Shown piece by piece: positions 1 to 13,262 of a stretch of DNA of 64,000 nt. The stretch spans positions 38,928,177-38,992,176 of the forward strand of contig OX421964.1 of the NCBI GenBank assembly GCA_949128115.1. The letters are read 5' to 3'. How positions within the stretch are numbered: position 1 is the first letter of the stretch; the number at the start of each line of letters is the position of its first letter. The translations under genes were made by a program, and so were the position numbers. The stretch comes from Anaspis maculata. Its lineage: Eukaryota > Arthropoda > Insecta > Coleoptera > Scraptiidae. A model generated the notes under the pieces. That model did no database searches, was not told the DNA's origin, and saw only the letters and a list, made by a program, of their open reading frames with translations.

Positions 1-2141
1 TTCTATGTCTTCATCACATTTTGACCCCCCCCGGCTGCCAAGTCGCGGGTCTCAGATGTTCGCCATCGCGATCCTAGTTTAGCATAATCTAAGTAACAAT
101 TTGGGACCAACCACTATACTCTAATTTAAACTTGAATACGGGCCTCAAAAAATGAACATAGGAAAACCCACTATTATTAAAATGTTGTCGTGTGAATCGC
201 TACATGAAGGCACGACCAGGCAATCAGACATAGAGGCGTGTTAATATTTGGTGAGGTAAAACTTCAACGACAGGTGTCAATGTAATGTCACTCAAATGTC
301 ATATACCTGTCACGTTGGGTCGCCGCCATCTTAAATTCTCACCGCCAATTTCTTCGGTCATATTTCCGTTATTTTTGTTTTTAATTTTAATTTGATACCC
401 CAATTAACTCGGTAATAAATGTCACCAGAAGTTACCAGATTTACCGCTAAAATGTATGCATCGGAATACCCATCTAAGTTGTGGCCTTGAAAGTGATCCA
501 GAACTCCCCATATTTCCCTGCTACTAGGTACACGATGCCGCCATGTCCCTATCTGATTGATAAGAACTTGATAAGCTGCGTACTTACTGTGCCTGCCAGA
601 AACCACTGAAATAGCGACATTGCTTAAAAAAACTCCCTGTATACTTGGAATAATTGATAATTTAGCTTCCAATTTCGAATTCTATCTTCATATCTTGTCA
701 TCATCATTCCACTGTTTCTTTCCTCCTCCATTAATTCTGGTTTCATCCAGTCCAGCCTCCTTTCGTTCTCTCTCCACAATTATTTCCTCAGACGTCTGCC
801 GTCCTTCAGCGATTTCTGATTCCTGGCATGATCTCAACAGCTCCATTGCCTCTTCCTCTCTACCACACACCCGGCATACTGTGTCCTAGACGCTCTTCCA
901 GTAGTGATTGCTCCTCAGTATTCCCCATTACAACACCAAAACCTTGCCAATCGCCTCATTCCATTTTGCACGTTTCGATTATGCTGTCAATTATCTCTGT
1001 TGGTTGTACGTGGACTCTTCCATCCGGTGTCTTTGTAACTGCTTTTGTCTGTCTCTGCTTTCCAGCTCTTCTGCTATGTTCTGTCCTTCCTGTTTCCTCG
1101 ATTCGGCTTTCAAAGTAAAGTTTTTGTCTCTGTGCTATATTGCCCCGCACCGGGGTTACGAAGAACCTCCATCGTAATGGAACAATAACTACTTGTGTAA
1201 TTAGGTACTTTACTAATCATGTTATTGTTAGTATGATCATACTAACTTCAATCCTAACAATTTTTCACTATTATTCTTTGTGAAAATGATAGGAATGCCC
1301 TGTGCCAATACCAAGTCTACCAGTAATGTCGATTTCTTTATGGTTTGAAATTCCTCACTTTGTCGGTTCTCTTTTGTGAAATTAGCCGAAGTTATTAGGC
1401 AATGTTTAGGTGTGAGATTTTGCTTTGTGCTGTATCCAGACTAGAGCGGGTCGTTAGTCCCCGGCGGATGCTTGGGATTTCGCCAAAAATTGGAATGTTG
1501 TGGGCTAGCTACACACACCCTCACACATACACGCACTGCTGGTTCACAATATACATATTACAGAAGGACATCGGTCGGATGAAATCGACCCAACCCTTCG
1601 ATATTAGCATTTCTGAGTTCTTGTTAGTTACAGCGTGTTACAGTGGAAGCTTAACGTGTTTTCCTTTTAGCACCGATTTTCTTCCGGTAATGGCTTTGCA
1701 CTCGTTGACAAGGAAAGATACGTTCCTTTTTTCCTCGGCCATCCAGTATAAACGATGGACATGGAGACCTTGTTAGATGAAACGTGGTTTACAAAAACTT
1801 CCAATCAAGGGCGCTTTTCAGTTCACTCAGTTCACTTTTTGTCGGATTATCTAGATATCACTGACGCTGTAATGGGTACTAGGGAAGGCGCCCGCTATCG
1901 TTAAATTTATTTAGGCCGGGCTAATGCGAACCCGGAGAAAGTCAAGAAAACTGCACGAAGTTCCGAGCAGAGCCAAGCGAACTCCCATATTTCTTTTCTG
2001 GCTAGGAATAAAGCTCGAAATTCGTCCCAAAAAAGGCAATGACCTGATTTTATTTTGATTTTCCTAAAGTGACTTTTACTAGATGAAAGTTTGAAAGTGG
2101 CATTAGCTATAGCGAATAATCACTTTGAAAATGAGCAGAAT
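1..2141. other. No gene recognised; possible LINE relic inside
   Basis: Apart from the weak retrotransposon-like stretch listed at 690-1150, I see no gene, RNA or clear repeat here. Short open frames exist on both strands but none looks like a known protein and none has convincing splice context. The first 60 bases contain a C-run (about 25-33). Confidence 0.5.
690..1150 (-). pseudogene. Possible non-LTR retrotransposon C-terminal relic
   Basis: On the minus strand, a frame ending near 690 reads DTVCRVCGREEEAMELL, then RSC. This resembles the Cys-rich tail (CxxC followed by an acidic stretch) common after the reverse transcriptase of LINE elements, although the His usual in that motif is absent. 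A second minus-strand frame (956-1150) contains charged, RRAGKQR-like sequence. The two are in different frames with a stop just upstream of the Cys motif, so if this is a LINE remnant it is dead. The call rests on one short motif; chance is a real alternative. Confidence 0.25.
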
Positions 2142-4239
2142 AGTCGTCGCGGTACGAGCCTAAAATCGTCTAAGTTCTGCACTTCTAACGATTTCGATTA
2201 TTTTCGGCACAGATGATCATTGGACCTATTCAAGCGTTTTGACCCGCAGCACCACCAAATTTGCCCCTCAGGAACGGAGGGGTGGGGGTATCTTCAGAAT
2301 TTGAAGCTCCAGGTCTGGTATGGTCCAATGAAGACCCACAAAGGCAAGTGAGTAGTCATTTCCGAATGATTTTCATCCGCTGATGTCGATTCTCACGTTA
2401 AAAATGAGTTGCGCAGTCATTTGACAAAGATAATTGGTAATAATAAGAGATAAGGATGGAATCAAGTGGTCATTTACTGAACTCTGTAGAAACTTGTTTT
2501 TTTGTGATAAATACATGAAACTCAGTAGGGCTGTTCATTATTACTTACTTCCCAAATATGGAGGGAGCACCACGCGTTCCGACGCATGACGTCGCGACGC
2601 AATATCAAAAAACATAGTGGTCGTCATTTCCAAAATAGTCGATATATTATCATAGTTTATTTGATTTCTTTCATCAATCCATATGCTTTCGAGATTCAAT
2701 AACATATTTCTGTCGACTTGGGGAAGCGGTGGGCTACCAGTGGTAAGTCAGGTGTCTGCTAGAGGGAGCTGTGAGGTTTTTTTACCCCCAAATTTCCACG
2801 GTCAACATCTTCGGATAAAACTATTTTAAGTTTGTCCAAACGAAGAATTATGTCATCTGCTGGTCAACATTCTCCATGTTTCGTCCTTCTAAGAACTCCT
2901 CAGTATGGTTTATACAGATTTCGCAACCGCGCGAGATCATTCAGACTACCTAGTAAAGTAACCGATTCTGGAATACCGTTTTGTTTGAAATGGGTAAAAA
3001 AGGAGTAAATGCAATTTCTGTGATTCTAGTGTTAGGGTATGAATAAAGTCTCGGATATGAATGAAGTAAATACGTCTGAAAAAAGCACCAATATCAAAAA
3101 CTTGAATTCTTGAATTCGATTCCCGGCACAGTGCTTTGTGCTATGGAAACAAAGTTTCTTAGCTTGTGATATTTGGGAATCAAATTCAGCAAACTCGTAT
3201 GACATAAGAAATGCCGATAAGGATAAAAACAACAAATAAACAAACAATAATGGTTCAATCATTTGATACGGTCTCATACAAAGCGATTTCTTTTCTTCAG
3301 TACGGTGGCATCGATATTAACAGGCGATTAATCGTTATAATAATTCATAGTTTAGTTTGTAAGAGTTCTGTAACCGAGTATGTACCTAATATGGTACAAC
3401 ATTGAAGATCACTTTTTTCCAGTAATAACAAGTACCTTTCTGAGTGCCTTTCATTTGATCGCTAGATCTGTATAAACATACTGAGGAGTCCCTAGAAGGA
3501 CGAAACACGAGAAATGTTGACCAGATAACATATTTGTATGCACAGACTTCAAAATAGTTAGTTTTATCCTCAGTTTTATCCGAAGATGTTGACCGTGGAA
3601 ATTTGGGGGTGAAGAAACCTCACAGTTCCCCTTACAGGCACCTGGTTCACCACTGGTAGCCCACCGTTTCCCCAAATCGACAGAAATATGTTATTGAATC
3701 TTGAAAGCATATGGCTTGATGAAAGAAATCAAAGAAATTATAATATTCCTATCGACTGTTCTGGAAATGGCGACCACTGTTTTTTGATATTTCGTCGCGA
3801 CGTCATCCGTCGAAACGCGTGGTGCTCCCTGCATATTTGGAAAGTAAGTAATAATGAACAGTCACACCAAGTTTCATGTATTTATCACAAAAAACAAGTT
3901 CCCACAGAGCTCAATAGATGACCACTTGATTTCATCTTCATCTCTTATTATTACCAATTATCTTTGTCAGATGATTGCGCAACTCATTTTTCACGTCAGA
4001 ATCGACATCAGCAGATGAAAATCATTCGAAAATGACTACTCACTTGCCTTTGTGGGTCTTGATTGGACCATACTAGACCTGGAGCTTCAAATTCTGAAGA
4101 TACCCCCACCCCTCCATTCCTGAAGGGCAAATTTGGTGGTGCTGCGGGTCAAAACGCTTGAATAGCTCCAGTGATCATCTGTGCCGAAAATAATCGAAAT
4201 CGTTAGAAGTGCAGAATAATTTGTTGTACCGCTACGACT
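2142..4239. repeat. Large foldback element, 2.1 kb
   Basis: The left arm (about 2142-2945) and right arm (about 3440-4239) are reverse complements at roughly 85-90% identity by eye. Examples are the block around 2590-2745, which matches 3655-3840 inverted, and the outer block 2180-2260, which matches 4140-4215 inverted. A spacer of about 490 bp (2946-3440) separates the arms. Open frames inside the arms are by-products. No transposase is recognisable, so if it moves it does so with proteins supplied elsewhere. Confidence 0.85.
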
Positions 4240-7200
4240 AGAAGTATAGCGGGTGTCTCAGAATCAATGGCGGAAAAAGAGTATAGTAATAAAGGAAAAG
4301 GAGTATACAAATAGGTAGTAGAGTGGTAAGAAAATATTTGAAAAATTCTAGGTTTCTAAATTCCAAATTTATGGAGGTTTTCTTGTGGTTTTGCAAAAAC
4401 CTGCATTTTCATAGTTTATGATAACTCACCCTATTTAGGAAACAGGAATTCAATGCACATTTAGTACTTAGTTGATATTTTGTACTCATTATTTTGTCAT
4501 CAACAGTTTATTACAATCTTTTGAAATAACAAAAATCAAATGAATGGAAGATCAAGCTTTGACCCTCCATACCTTCAAAATTGAGAAATCTAGATTTTTT
4601 TAATGTTTTTCCAGCACTCTACTATACCTTCCTATGTATATAATGCACCTTTCTTTTCTGCCACCAATTCTGGGACACTTCTGAGAATACTTACTTCTTC
4701 GGACAATAATTCCTCTTTTTCGGATCACTATTCTGCAGTCTTTGGACACTACATCTGCTGTGATCGACACCACTTTTCGACACCAGTATCATAGATATCA
4801 CTATCAGGACATAGTTTGTCTCGGTGTCTGGTGTCTTCAATTGGGCTATAAAATTATCCGGTCAGTTTACTAAATTGATTACACCAATAAATCGTTAAAT
4901 ACCTGTTGTTCCAATTCACTCTCCGAGGCGTATAATAGTAGTAGTAATAGTAGGTACCAATTATAAATACTCATCATGCAATGCTTATATTATTCTGTAC
5001 CATACCCATGGCGGCTCAATCAAGTCTAAAACATTAACCCTGGGGTTGCACTAAAAAAATAATACGCATTTAACGCCAATACGAGATAATGAATTTCAAT
5101 TGGCCAATCCTAGTAGGTTGATCATGAGAAATGCATAAAATCTTTAGGTCATCAATCATTGGATCATTCTGTTTGGTGAAATCAAAATTTCTATTATTCA
5201 CCAACGAGTACTGGCGCTAAAAATCAATGCGCAATGATAAATGATTCTGCCTTGGTAAATATGTAATAAATTTCGACATGATGATGTTTTTATACCGTAT
5301 CCTGCTGATAAAAAATAGCTTAATATTTACCTTTGGACCTTTTTCATTCCTCCAGCACCCTCGGCGCTCCGCCATTTGATCGAGTCGACAGTCATTTCAC
5401 CCTCGAATCTGGCGTTTACTGTTTCCCAATGAAATCAGCTGGATTTGACTTTTTCATTCTCTCTGTCTTTTTTACGATTGCGTTTATGGGCATATTCCGA
5501 GTGCGGAGGTCTCGTGTTCACGTTTTTCCTATGACTGTCATCCACCAATCCACCACCCAACCCACCAGCACCAAGACAGCCGCCACTCCATAAAAGCTTG
5601 TGATACTATAGCGCTGCATATACGGCATTGTCTGTTGTCTTTATCCTCGTCCTGGTGCAGATAGATCGGCTTATTTTGCCGAAAATGAAATTAACTCCGG
5701 CGCTGGCTGATTATCCGTTTTGTATTGTTTAGCAGATGAGCTGATCAACATAAATGGACGCTTTGTTTTCTTCCGGTGTAATGGTGCTGATGGCGCAGAC
5801 GGATAGTTCCGATATAATTTCGGTGAGATTGCGGAATATACCCGCTTCATTTATTACCTCCACCGACCGACCTACACACCCACCTATCGCAGATGGTATA
5901 ATGTTAATGCGATAACATTAATCAGCAGAAATATATTTTTCCAGTGACCTCGTTTCTGGATTGGTGCCTTTATCCAGAAGAATTAATTCCAGTGGTGGCT
6001 CGAATAAATTTAAAAACCAGCTTGGAATGATTTGCTGGCATGACTCGCTTGCAACGGATGCAGACTCAGAATGTAATTTGATAATAAAAACAATAGCTAT
6101 AACTGAAATAATAGTAATTAATTCACTTGTATCTAACCGGTACCACAAAAGACACCAGCTTTATCGAGGTAATACTACAAGAGCTAATGCCCGGTTGCAA
6201 GAACAAGGTAGTTGAGTTGGCTGCGGAGCAACGAGTCAGTGTACATAACCAAAGAAAGCAGAACCAGGGTGGTTTCATCAATTAAACCTTCCGAAGAAGC
6301 TAACGGCTGTGAAGAAGAAAAATTCCCAATAAAAAAAAGCCATCTGTGAAAGAAATAGGACATGCAGAACTCAACATAGGGTGTTCGACACGTTGTACTT
6401 AGAAATACATATAACACGAGTGCCATCAAAAAACTATAGCGATCCTGGAGAGGATGGAGAATAAACTGTCAAGGGAGAGAATGACCATCCGAAAAAGGCT
6501 ATTGGAGATAAAATGACTGGGTATCGGAAGACACCAACGGCCCTGAAAATCAAATTCCGAACATCTCAAGTGAACAATACGATGACGGTGGAACGCATTG
6601 CGGAGCCATGAAATGGACCAGCAAGTCATCAATGAGTGGTTAAATTTTTCAAGAACACCAGTGGCTCAGAAAACTATATGTTCCCAATAATTCCAAATGA
6701 TTGAAAGGCCATCTGAAGAAGAACATCACAAACGGTATTTTGTATCCTCCTAGTCTAGACCATCAGGAGAATACCTTTAGAAACGATTTTTTGTGACCTC
6801 CTAATAGGCCGGTCGTAAGTCATTGACTATTCTTTCGACAACGCAAAGACGCCAACGAACGGGTTTGTAGAAAAAATAAGGTCTTTGATCACCTCCTCCC
6901 AAATGGCCATGAAACGATATTATGGAAATGGGAAATGTCAATTATAAGTAGGTAGTTGAAGACCATCCGAAGACAAGCGGAGATGACAACAATGTTGATA
7001 TTGTTACGAATCTTGTTAGAGACCACGACGCGCGAATGAGTCACGTACCTACACAATTATAAATGGCGGAGCAGCCGTGCATCTGGAACTTGCCTGAATA
7101 TTGGCGAAGCCGATCGACGTTTCCAGGGCTATTGTAGAAAGTACCTAAATATAAGAATAATTCGAAGACACTGATGCCAGGAGAAGAAGAGACACTGAAG

Positions 7201-8095
7201 AGACACTTTGAAAGGACACCTTCCATAAACAAGTAATTGAAAGAAGTTCAGCATAGCAAAATGGAGCGCAAAAGCACAAAATATTGATGACTGTCTGCAC
7301 AACACTAATAGTGACAAAAGAAGATACAAAGGATCCTGAGGGACAATGGACGTTTTAAATCTGTAGACAATAAAATTTTGGGCATTGGAAAAAATTGCTC
7401 CATCATTCTAACTTTGGCGGAGAGAAAAATCCTTTCTTGAAGAATTATTTAACATGAAGACATACGACATCAGTCATCTTTTGAATCCGATAACTTCTCC
7501 TCCTTTTCTTCACCATTTATTCTATCCTTCAGACAACGTATTGCCATCTTGAAATGTAAACTATTCTGAATATTGATCCACGAAATGAGGAATATATCAA
7601 AACCTAAAATTAAGCATCCGAGATCTACCTTTGAAAATCAGTACCTCCCAAAGGACACACCAAATTGGGATTTTCTTAGCCGATAAAGCTTTTTCAATGT
7701 CTTCTCTTCTTTAAATATAACGTTGCAGATACACCCTTCTATTTTGGAAATTCAAGATAGTCCACCGCTGGTCAAAGTTTTCGCGTCTCTTTCATTTTTC
7801 GGCTGTACAATTCTTTGGTTTTCAATTTTTGTGGGGCCACCTATTGACGTGAACCTGAAAATGTTCTCAACGTGAGCACCGCAGAACTTGGCTCTAAGCG
7901 CTAGCAAAAGCATTTTTTTGATATTGCTTTTAGTTCTTGAGATTCGACGAGTATAGTTAAAATTCACGGGATTTCGCGATTTTTTCAAGAAGAACTTAAA
8001 AACGGTAATCCCAACGGAACTCTGTCAGGTGAGTGAAGGATAAAAAGATGCTACAAGCCCATTTTGAATACCTATCGGAAGCTTGATCGAATGGG
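4240..8095. other. No gene or clear repeat seen
   Basis: About 3.9 kb of ordinary AT-rich sequence. Open frames are at most about 86 codons and none is recognisable. Only a small imperfect hairpin at about 5898-5921 (TAATGTTA/TAACATTA) was noted. This may be intergenic DNA or decayed repeats. Confidence 0.5.
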
Positions 8096-8119
8096 TATGT
8101 TTTGGGTTTCCTAGTCCAT

Positions 8120-8305
8120 CATGAATTTTGAGCGTTTTCCATGTGCGGACGGGATTGTGCGTCGCGAACACGAATCCTTACCTCGGCACGGGCTCTGTGC
8201 GTCCGCGAACATCATGCGTGCGTGTGTCCCGTCCACACGCACGCACGTGTCCGCGAGCACTGTTCGTCCGCGAAAAAGTGCTCAGGTCTGGACGCACCTT
8301 AATAT
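8120..8305. repeat. GC-rich, CpG-dense patch with hairpin
   Basis: A short island of alternating GTCCGCG / GCACGCG text that stands out from its AT-rich surroundings. It contains an 11-bp stem GCGTGCGTGTG/CACACGCACGC (about 8216-8244) with a 7-base loop. It ends in a GGACGCACCTTA-like sequence, which has the look of a non-autonomous DNA element terminus. The two open frames running through it look like low-complexity by-products. Confidence 0.4.
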
Positions 8306-8573
8306 TGAGCAAAATAAGCTTCAAGTGCGGATGGTGAGCGAGATGCGATAATTTGGACTGCCTGTGAACTTAAAATCATATAATTATTATTATTTGATAT
8401 TTTTCGCAGAGCATGACTATGAAAATCTTCCTGTGCTGTGCTGGACTCCGAATACATTATAGGTATTCAAATGTAGGGACATAAATAGATTGTGAGCATT
8501 TTTCAATAAAAAATTATAATTTGCTCTTAAAAATTGCGGATATTCAATTTACAATATTTTCACGTTGAGTACA

Positions 8574-8875
8574 TCAATTTTCAAAATTTTTAATAGGGTC
8601 GATAAATGCAATTATTACACTTATTTACATCAGGCATTCGACATAATTACCATTTCTTGAATATTATAAAATCGACTTGGTTTGAAATTCGGTGTAAGCT
8701 AGCTTGAAACTGAAAAATGTGGCTTCAATTTTCAAAATTTTCAATAGGGTCGATAAATGCAATTATTACACTTATTTACATCAGGCATTCGACATAATTA
8801 TCATTTCTTGAATATTATAAAATCGACTTGGTTTGAAATTCGGTGTAAGCTAGCTTGAAACTGAAAAATGTGGCT
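8574..8875. repeat. Tandem duplication, 2 x 151 bp
   Basis: Positions 8574-8724 and 8725-8875 are the same 151-bp unit back to back. I see only a few differences, for example TTTTTAATAGGG versus TTTTCAATAGGG and TACCATT versus TATCATT. The near identity indicates a recent duplication. Confidence 0.9.
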
Positions 8876-9716
8876 ATACCCGCGGGAAAGTTGCTGTTGT
8901 TATATTATATTATTATTTTGATGCAAAGTGTTCTTTTTTCGGAAGCTAGAGAACCAAGTAGAGAATTGTTTTGGCTACAAGAAGAAACCTTGAAAGATAA
9001 AATCTAAGCGATATTACGCTACAATACAATTTTTTTTCAAGTGCACGGAGATATTTTTAAGTGACATTTAGGGAAAAAAAATTATAAATTATTTTTCTTA
9101 CCTTGTAACCACTTATGTCGCGTTTGTGATATGATAGTCTTGTGCAGAAAGGTGCATATAATTCATCCAATCTCAAATCCAAATGATTAATGCCTTAAAC
9201 GAAAAAAATAACCAGAATTGGGAAACCGCTTCATTTTGGTCCCAAAATCACGTTTTTCTGCCGAAAATTGGTCAAAACATTTTCTAATCAGAATTTGAAC
9301 GTCATAATCGGATTTGCAAGGTTAGATTTAGTGGGAACAGATACCCAACATGCCAGTATTGTCTTAATATCAATGAAAACCAAATCTCCTGCACAGGTCA
9401 CCAATTGTCCCCCTCCCGAGCTCCCCTAACGGGGACCATAGACATCTATGGTCCTGTCTGGTTTGTCATTAAGTTTCACTTATACCCCGATGGATCCAAA
9501 TATAATAAATTTGAAGCCACTGACTGGATCACTTTTGTCCTAGATTTTTTTCAATGAAAATTTAGCCCCCTCCCTCAAAAATCATGATCAACACGGAGGA
9601 AAGTTGTAGACTTTTAATATGTTGTTTAGTAAGCTCAAGTGGGTGCGATACCGTGAAGATTGCACGTGGATTAATTCATTTCATGTTAAATGCTAAAAAG
9701 CTATAGATGCTGTAAG

Positions 9717-9742
9717 GGACGGACGGACGGACGGACAGACAA
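9717..9742. repeat. GGAC microsatellite
   Basis: A run of GGAC/GACA tetranucleotides. Similar GGAC- or CCGT-type runs sit at about 17521-17550, 18040-18065, 19710-19735, 46575-46600 and 53010-53030. Several lie inside the dispersed repeats listed here, so this microsatellite type probably travels with those elements. Confidence 0.8.
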
Positions 9743-9792
9743 AGCGAGGACATAAACGCCTTTCCGTTCGGAGTAATGCGCTAAAATTAGTA

Positions 9793-9925
9793 GTTTATAC
9801 ACCAAGGGACTAAAGTGAGCTTTTATTCCCGCGGGTGAAGATTGATGCCTGAGGGCCCTTAGGGCCCGAGGGCAGCAATTCACCCAAGGGAATAAAAATG
9901 AACGTTAGTCCCGTGGTGTATACAA
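9793..9925. repeat. Spacer-less hairpin element A
   Basis: About 133 bp that folds on itself completely. The arm beginning GTTTATACACCAAGGGACTA mirrors the end ...TAGTCCCGTGGTGTATAC, and the axis falls in GGGCCCTTAGGGCCC near 9859 with essentially no loop. Arms are about 85% complementary. It shares its overall plan, and a CCCGAG motif near the tip, with elements B-E at 12.4-14.5 kb. A partial echo of its right arm (CCCAAGGGAATAAAAA) recurs near 12308. Confidence 0.8.
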
Positions 9926-10024
9926 GACTTTTCGCAATACCGAAGTACCATTTCCATGTATCAGTACCATTCATTCTAAGAGTTTGACGTTTGAAGGGAG
10001 CAAGCGCTTCAACATAAAGGCTTA

Positions 10025-10514
10025 GCGCCTTTTTTTTGAATGGCGACCCCAGGTTATGCAAGACTTTATTCTCATTAGAAATCAGGGAACATTTCTGCGT
10101 AGGATTTTTCCAAATCGATATCGTGAAATCGAAAGTTATCATGAATTGAACACAAACAATGAAAGATTTCGTTTTAGGAATTCCAGTTTTTCTAGCGTTC
10201 TCCTGCAATTAAAAATTCAACTTTCTACGGAAGTCTGTAGACGAGGCATTACATTTCTGCACTGTTGAAAAGACCTTTTTTTTGGTTGATCACACATGGT
10301 AGGTATCACAACTCAGTCATATTGCTAACAATCGGCTCGAGAAGCTTGAAAATTCTGCAAAATGACTACAAAATCTTCCATTGTTTGTGTTCAATTCACG
10401 ATAACTTTCGATTTCACGATATGGATTCTGAAAAATCTTACATAGAAATATTCCCTAATTCCTAGAGAAAATAAAGTCTCCCATAACATGGGGTCGCGTT
10501 TCAAAAATAAAGGC
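10025..10514. repeat. Inverted repeat, about 490 bp
   Basis: The left arm (about 10025-10190) and right arm (about 10345-10514) are reverse complements at roughly 85%. The best block is ATCGTGAAATCGAAAGTTAT (about 10119) against its mirror near 10403. The spacer is about 155 bp. It lies immediately outside the larger palindrome that starts at 10528. Confidence 0.8.
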
Positions 10515-10527
10515 AGTACAAGCCATT

Positions 10528-12049
10528 ATAGGCCAGGCGGTAGGTCATTCTGGATAGAAAAAATTCCGACCAAAGCTTTTATGGTGTCAAACTCTTCGTA
10601 AGGTCAGTAGGTATCTACCACTGAGTTTCCGCCCAAAAACGAGTTGTGCTGATTCCTCCACATCTACCCAAAGGTAAAGGATGTCTTGAAGGTGCAAAAA
10701 GACCTGTTAAACCCCCGTACTTTTTCATTTTATTTGCCTCAATGCAAACGTACAACCTTAACGCAAACATTGAAAGCATTTGTCATCATCTCTGTGCCAG
10801 TCTTACTGTTGAAAAAAATATTTCTTTGTGCGGGTCAGATAAATCACATTTAATTGTTTTTTCACACTAGAAAACGATGAAGCAACATGTATTTTGGAAG
10901 TTTTCTAATAACTTGTACTCACTGAACCCATTCATGGCGTTAAAATTTCAATAACAGCATTTTTGAAGATGTTGCCCGCTAAGAAGTGAATAATTTTTAC
11001 CTGTCTGTTCAGCAGCAGTTTTTTCAATTTTACCAAACACCGTTCTCGAAAATTTTATAGGGAATGACAAGCTGGAACTCTTTTCTAATGATATTATATC
11101 TGGCTTAACCGCGGCATGCTTTTTGAAAGTGTAGGAACTGATTTCTTTTCGAGTGGTTCCATTTTACCCGCGTGCGGCCGTGCCTACTTGACATAGACCG
11201 GACTGATTACACAAGCTTGGAAATGTACTCTCTTCCAGCTTTAAAACACGACCATTAATGATAAAATATATATAATTTCTCCATAAATCAATGTACAAAG
11301 TCTTAATAATAATGGTCGCGTTTTAAAGCTGGAAAAGAGTACATTTCCAAGCTCGTGTAATCAGCCCGGTCTATGTCAAGTAGGCACGGCCGCACGCGGG
11401 TGAAACAGGACTTCTCGAAAAGAAATCAGTTTTTTAGACTTTCAAGTGCGTGCCGCGGTTAAGCCAGGCACGATATCGTTCGAGAAGAGTTTGAGCTTTT
11501 CATTCCGTATGAAAGTTTCGCAAACGGTGTTTGGTAAAATTGAAAAAATTGCTGCTGAACAGGCGGGTGAAAATTATTCACTTTTTTGCTGGCAACATCT
11601 TCAAAAATGCTGTTTTTGAAACTTTAATGCCATAGATGGGCTCAGTGAGTACAAGTTATTAGAAAACATCCAAAATACATGTTGCTCCATCGTTTTCTTG
11701 TGTGGAAAAACGATTAAATGTAATTTATCTGACCCGCACAAAGAATTTTTTTTTTCAACAGTAAGACTGGCATAGAGATGATGACAGATGCTTCCAATGT
11801 TTGCGTAAGAGTTGTACGTTTGCATTTAGGCAAATATAATGAAAAAGTACGAAGGTTTACCAGGTCTTTTTGCACTTTTGAGGCATCCTTTACCTTCGCG
11901 CAGATGTGGAGGAATCAGCACAACTCGTTTTTGGGCGGAAACTCAGTGGTAGATAACTACTGACCTTACGAAGAGTTTGACACCATAAAAGCTTTGGTCG
12001 GAGTTTTTTCCAGATTGTAGTGATTTTACCGACATACCGCCTGGCCTAT
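10528..12049. repeat. Near-perfect 1.5-kb palindrome
   Basis: Arms of about 735-750 bp (10528-11262 and about 11302-12049) with a spacer of only about 40 bp. The outer ends are ATAGGCCAGGCGG and CCGCCTGGCCTAT. Inner landmarks such as CCACATCTACCCAAAGGTAA (about 10660) have mirrored counterparts near 11890. Identity by eye is about 90%. Mirrored open frames (10646-10870 on + and 11601-11825 on -) encode similar peptides purely because the DNA is mirrored; I do not treat them as genes. Confidence 0.88.
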
Positions 12050-12384
12050 TATGTTGGAGCGCGCGCTCTTTTTAAACTACCAAACGCGCCAATGTGTTAG
12101 AATACATCCTCCCCTAAATAGTTTAGAACGATCATATTCTTTACGAGGGAACACAGAGACCTCACGTCAATGTTCTGTGGACAATGTTTCTTATTTGAAG
12201 AAATATCGGTAGAACGCTGCACTCTGCAGAGGCCAGCCAAAAGCGTTCTAGCGAGATTCAACCACTACACTAATTTGCGTGCATGCAGTCACTCAATTAC
12301 TTTTTTTCCCAAGGGAATAAAAATCTACTTTTCTTCCCGCGAAAGGGGGCGAAAAAGTGTACGATTTGTCCCGGTATTGCAAAA
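12050..12384. other. Short inter-element stretch
   Basis: Contains a perfect 12-bp palindrome GAGCGCGCGCTC (12057-12068). Near 12308-12375 it contains a degraded echo of the right arm of hairpin element A. No gene seen. Confidence 0.5.
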
Positions 12385-12531
12385 TAGTATATTATATACC
12401 AAGGTTGAGAAGTGAGCTATTATAGCGTGAGCACCGTTTAAATCCCGAGCCGCGTAGCGGCGAGGGAGATATGTGCGAAGGCTATAATAGCCTTCTCAAG
12501 CGCGGTTTATATACAATTTTTTTCACTACTA
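12385..12531. repeat. Hairpin element B
   Basis: The left arm starts TAGTATATTATATACCAAGG and pairs with ...GCGGTTTATATA near 12513. The inner stem CTATTATAG pairs with CTATAATAG. The tip is a GC-rich hairpin, CCCGAGCCGCGTAGCGGCGAGGG, at 12444-12466 (20 of these 23 bases form the core). It has the same left end as element C. Confidence 0.75.
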
Positions 12532-13104
12532 GCAAAGTAGATCCGAATCGTGAAGTTCCAATGTTTTATAAAAAACGCTCCGCATTCATTGTGGATGTCA
12601 ATTAAAACCAAGTAGGTTCTTCGAGCCTTTTGAAAGTTTTCAACTTCAAATGATAGGTATTCGCCGGGATGATGATAATGAACGAAGGTCGCAAGACACC
12701 TTTCAAATTGTGTGAGGCAGCAGATAAGGCAGGTGACTTACTGCCAGCATAACAAAAAAAATAAAACAATTTGATGAAAATGTATGCGATTTTCAAGAAG
12801 TGGTTCCTTTCGAGTAAAACTGCATACACTACAATGACAAATTGTAAATGATATGTGTACTTATCGAGAAGTGAACACAGATAATTGAAAATAATTTCAA
12901 AATAGAAATATTGTGAGGTTAGGTTGTAAAGGACCGTCCGACCTCTAGCTGCTATTCCACCAAACCAACTAAATTCAAATACACCACAACAAATTCTGCA
13001 ATTAATAAGGCCCGGTCAAACAATTTCTCGATCTTTTCGTGTAAGTGAGCTCCCGTTATTGTCAATAATTTGATGAGATTCAAATGCAAACGCCAAATCG
13101 CCAA

Positions 13105-13197
13105 ACGTCAATCAGACGAAGGTATCTATGCCCGGCCAACTTGATTTTGCACGTCAATCAGACAAAGCGGTTAATAATATGCCCGGCCTAGTTGATT
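13105..13197. repeat. Short tandem repeat, 46-bp period
   Basis: ACGTCAATCAGAC recurs 46 bp apart (13105 and 13151), each followed by TATGCCCGGCC and TTGATTYTGCA. A partial third unit (GCCCGGTCAAAC) lies upstream near 13010. Confidence 0.7.
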
Positions 13198-13262
13198 CTG
13201 CAAGAGGTTGTGAAATCTCACTTCACGACCTCTAGACGGGGCAATAATGGTATACTTCACAG

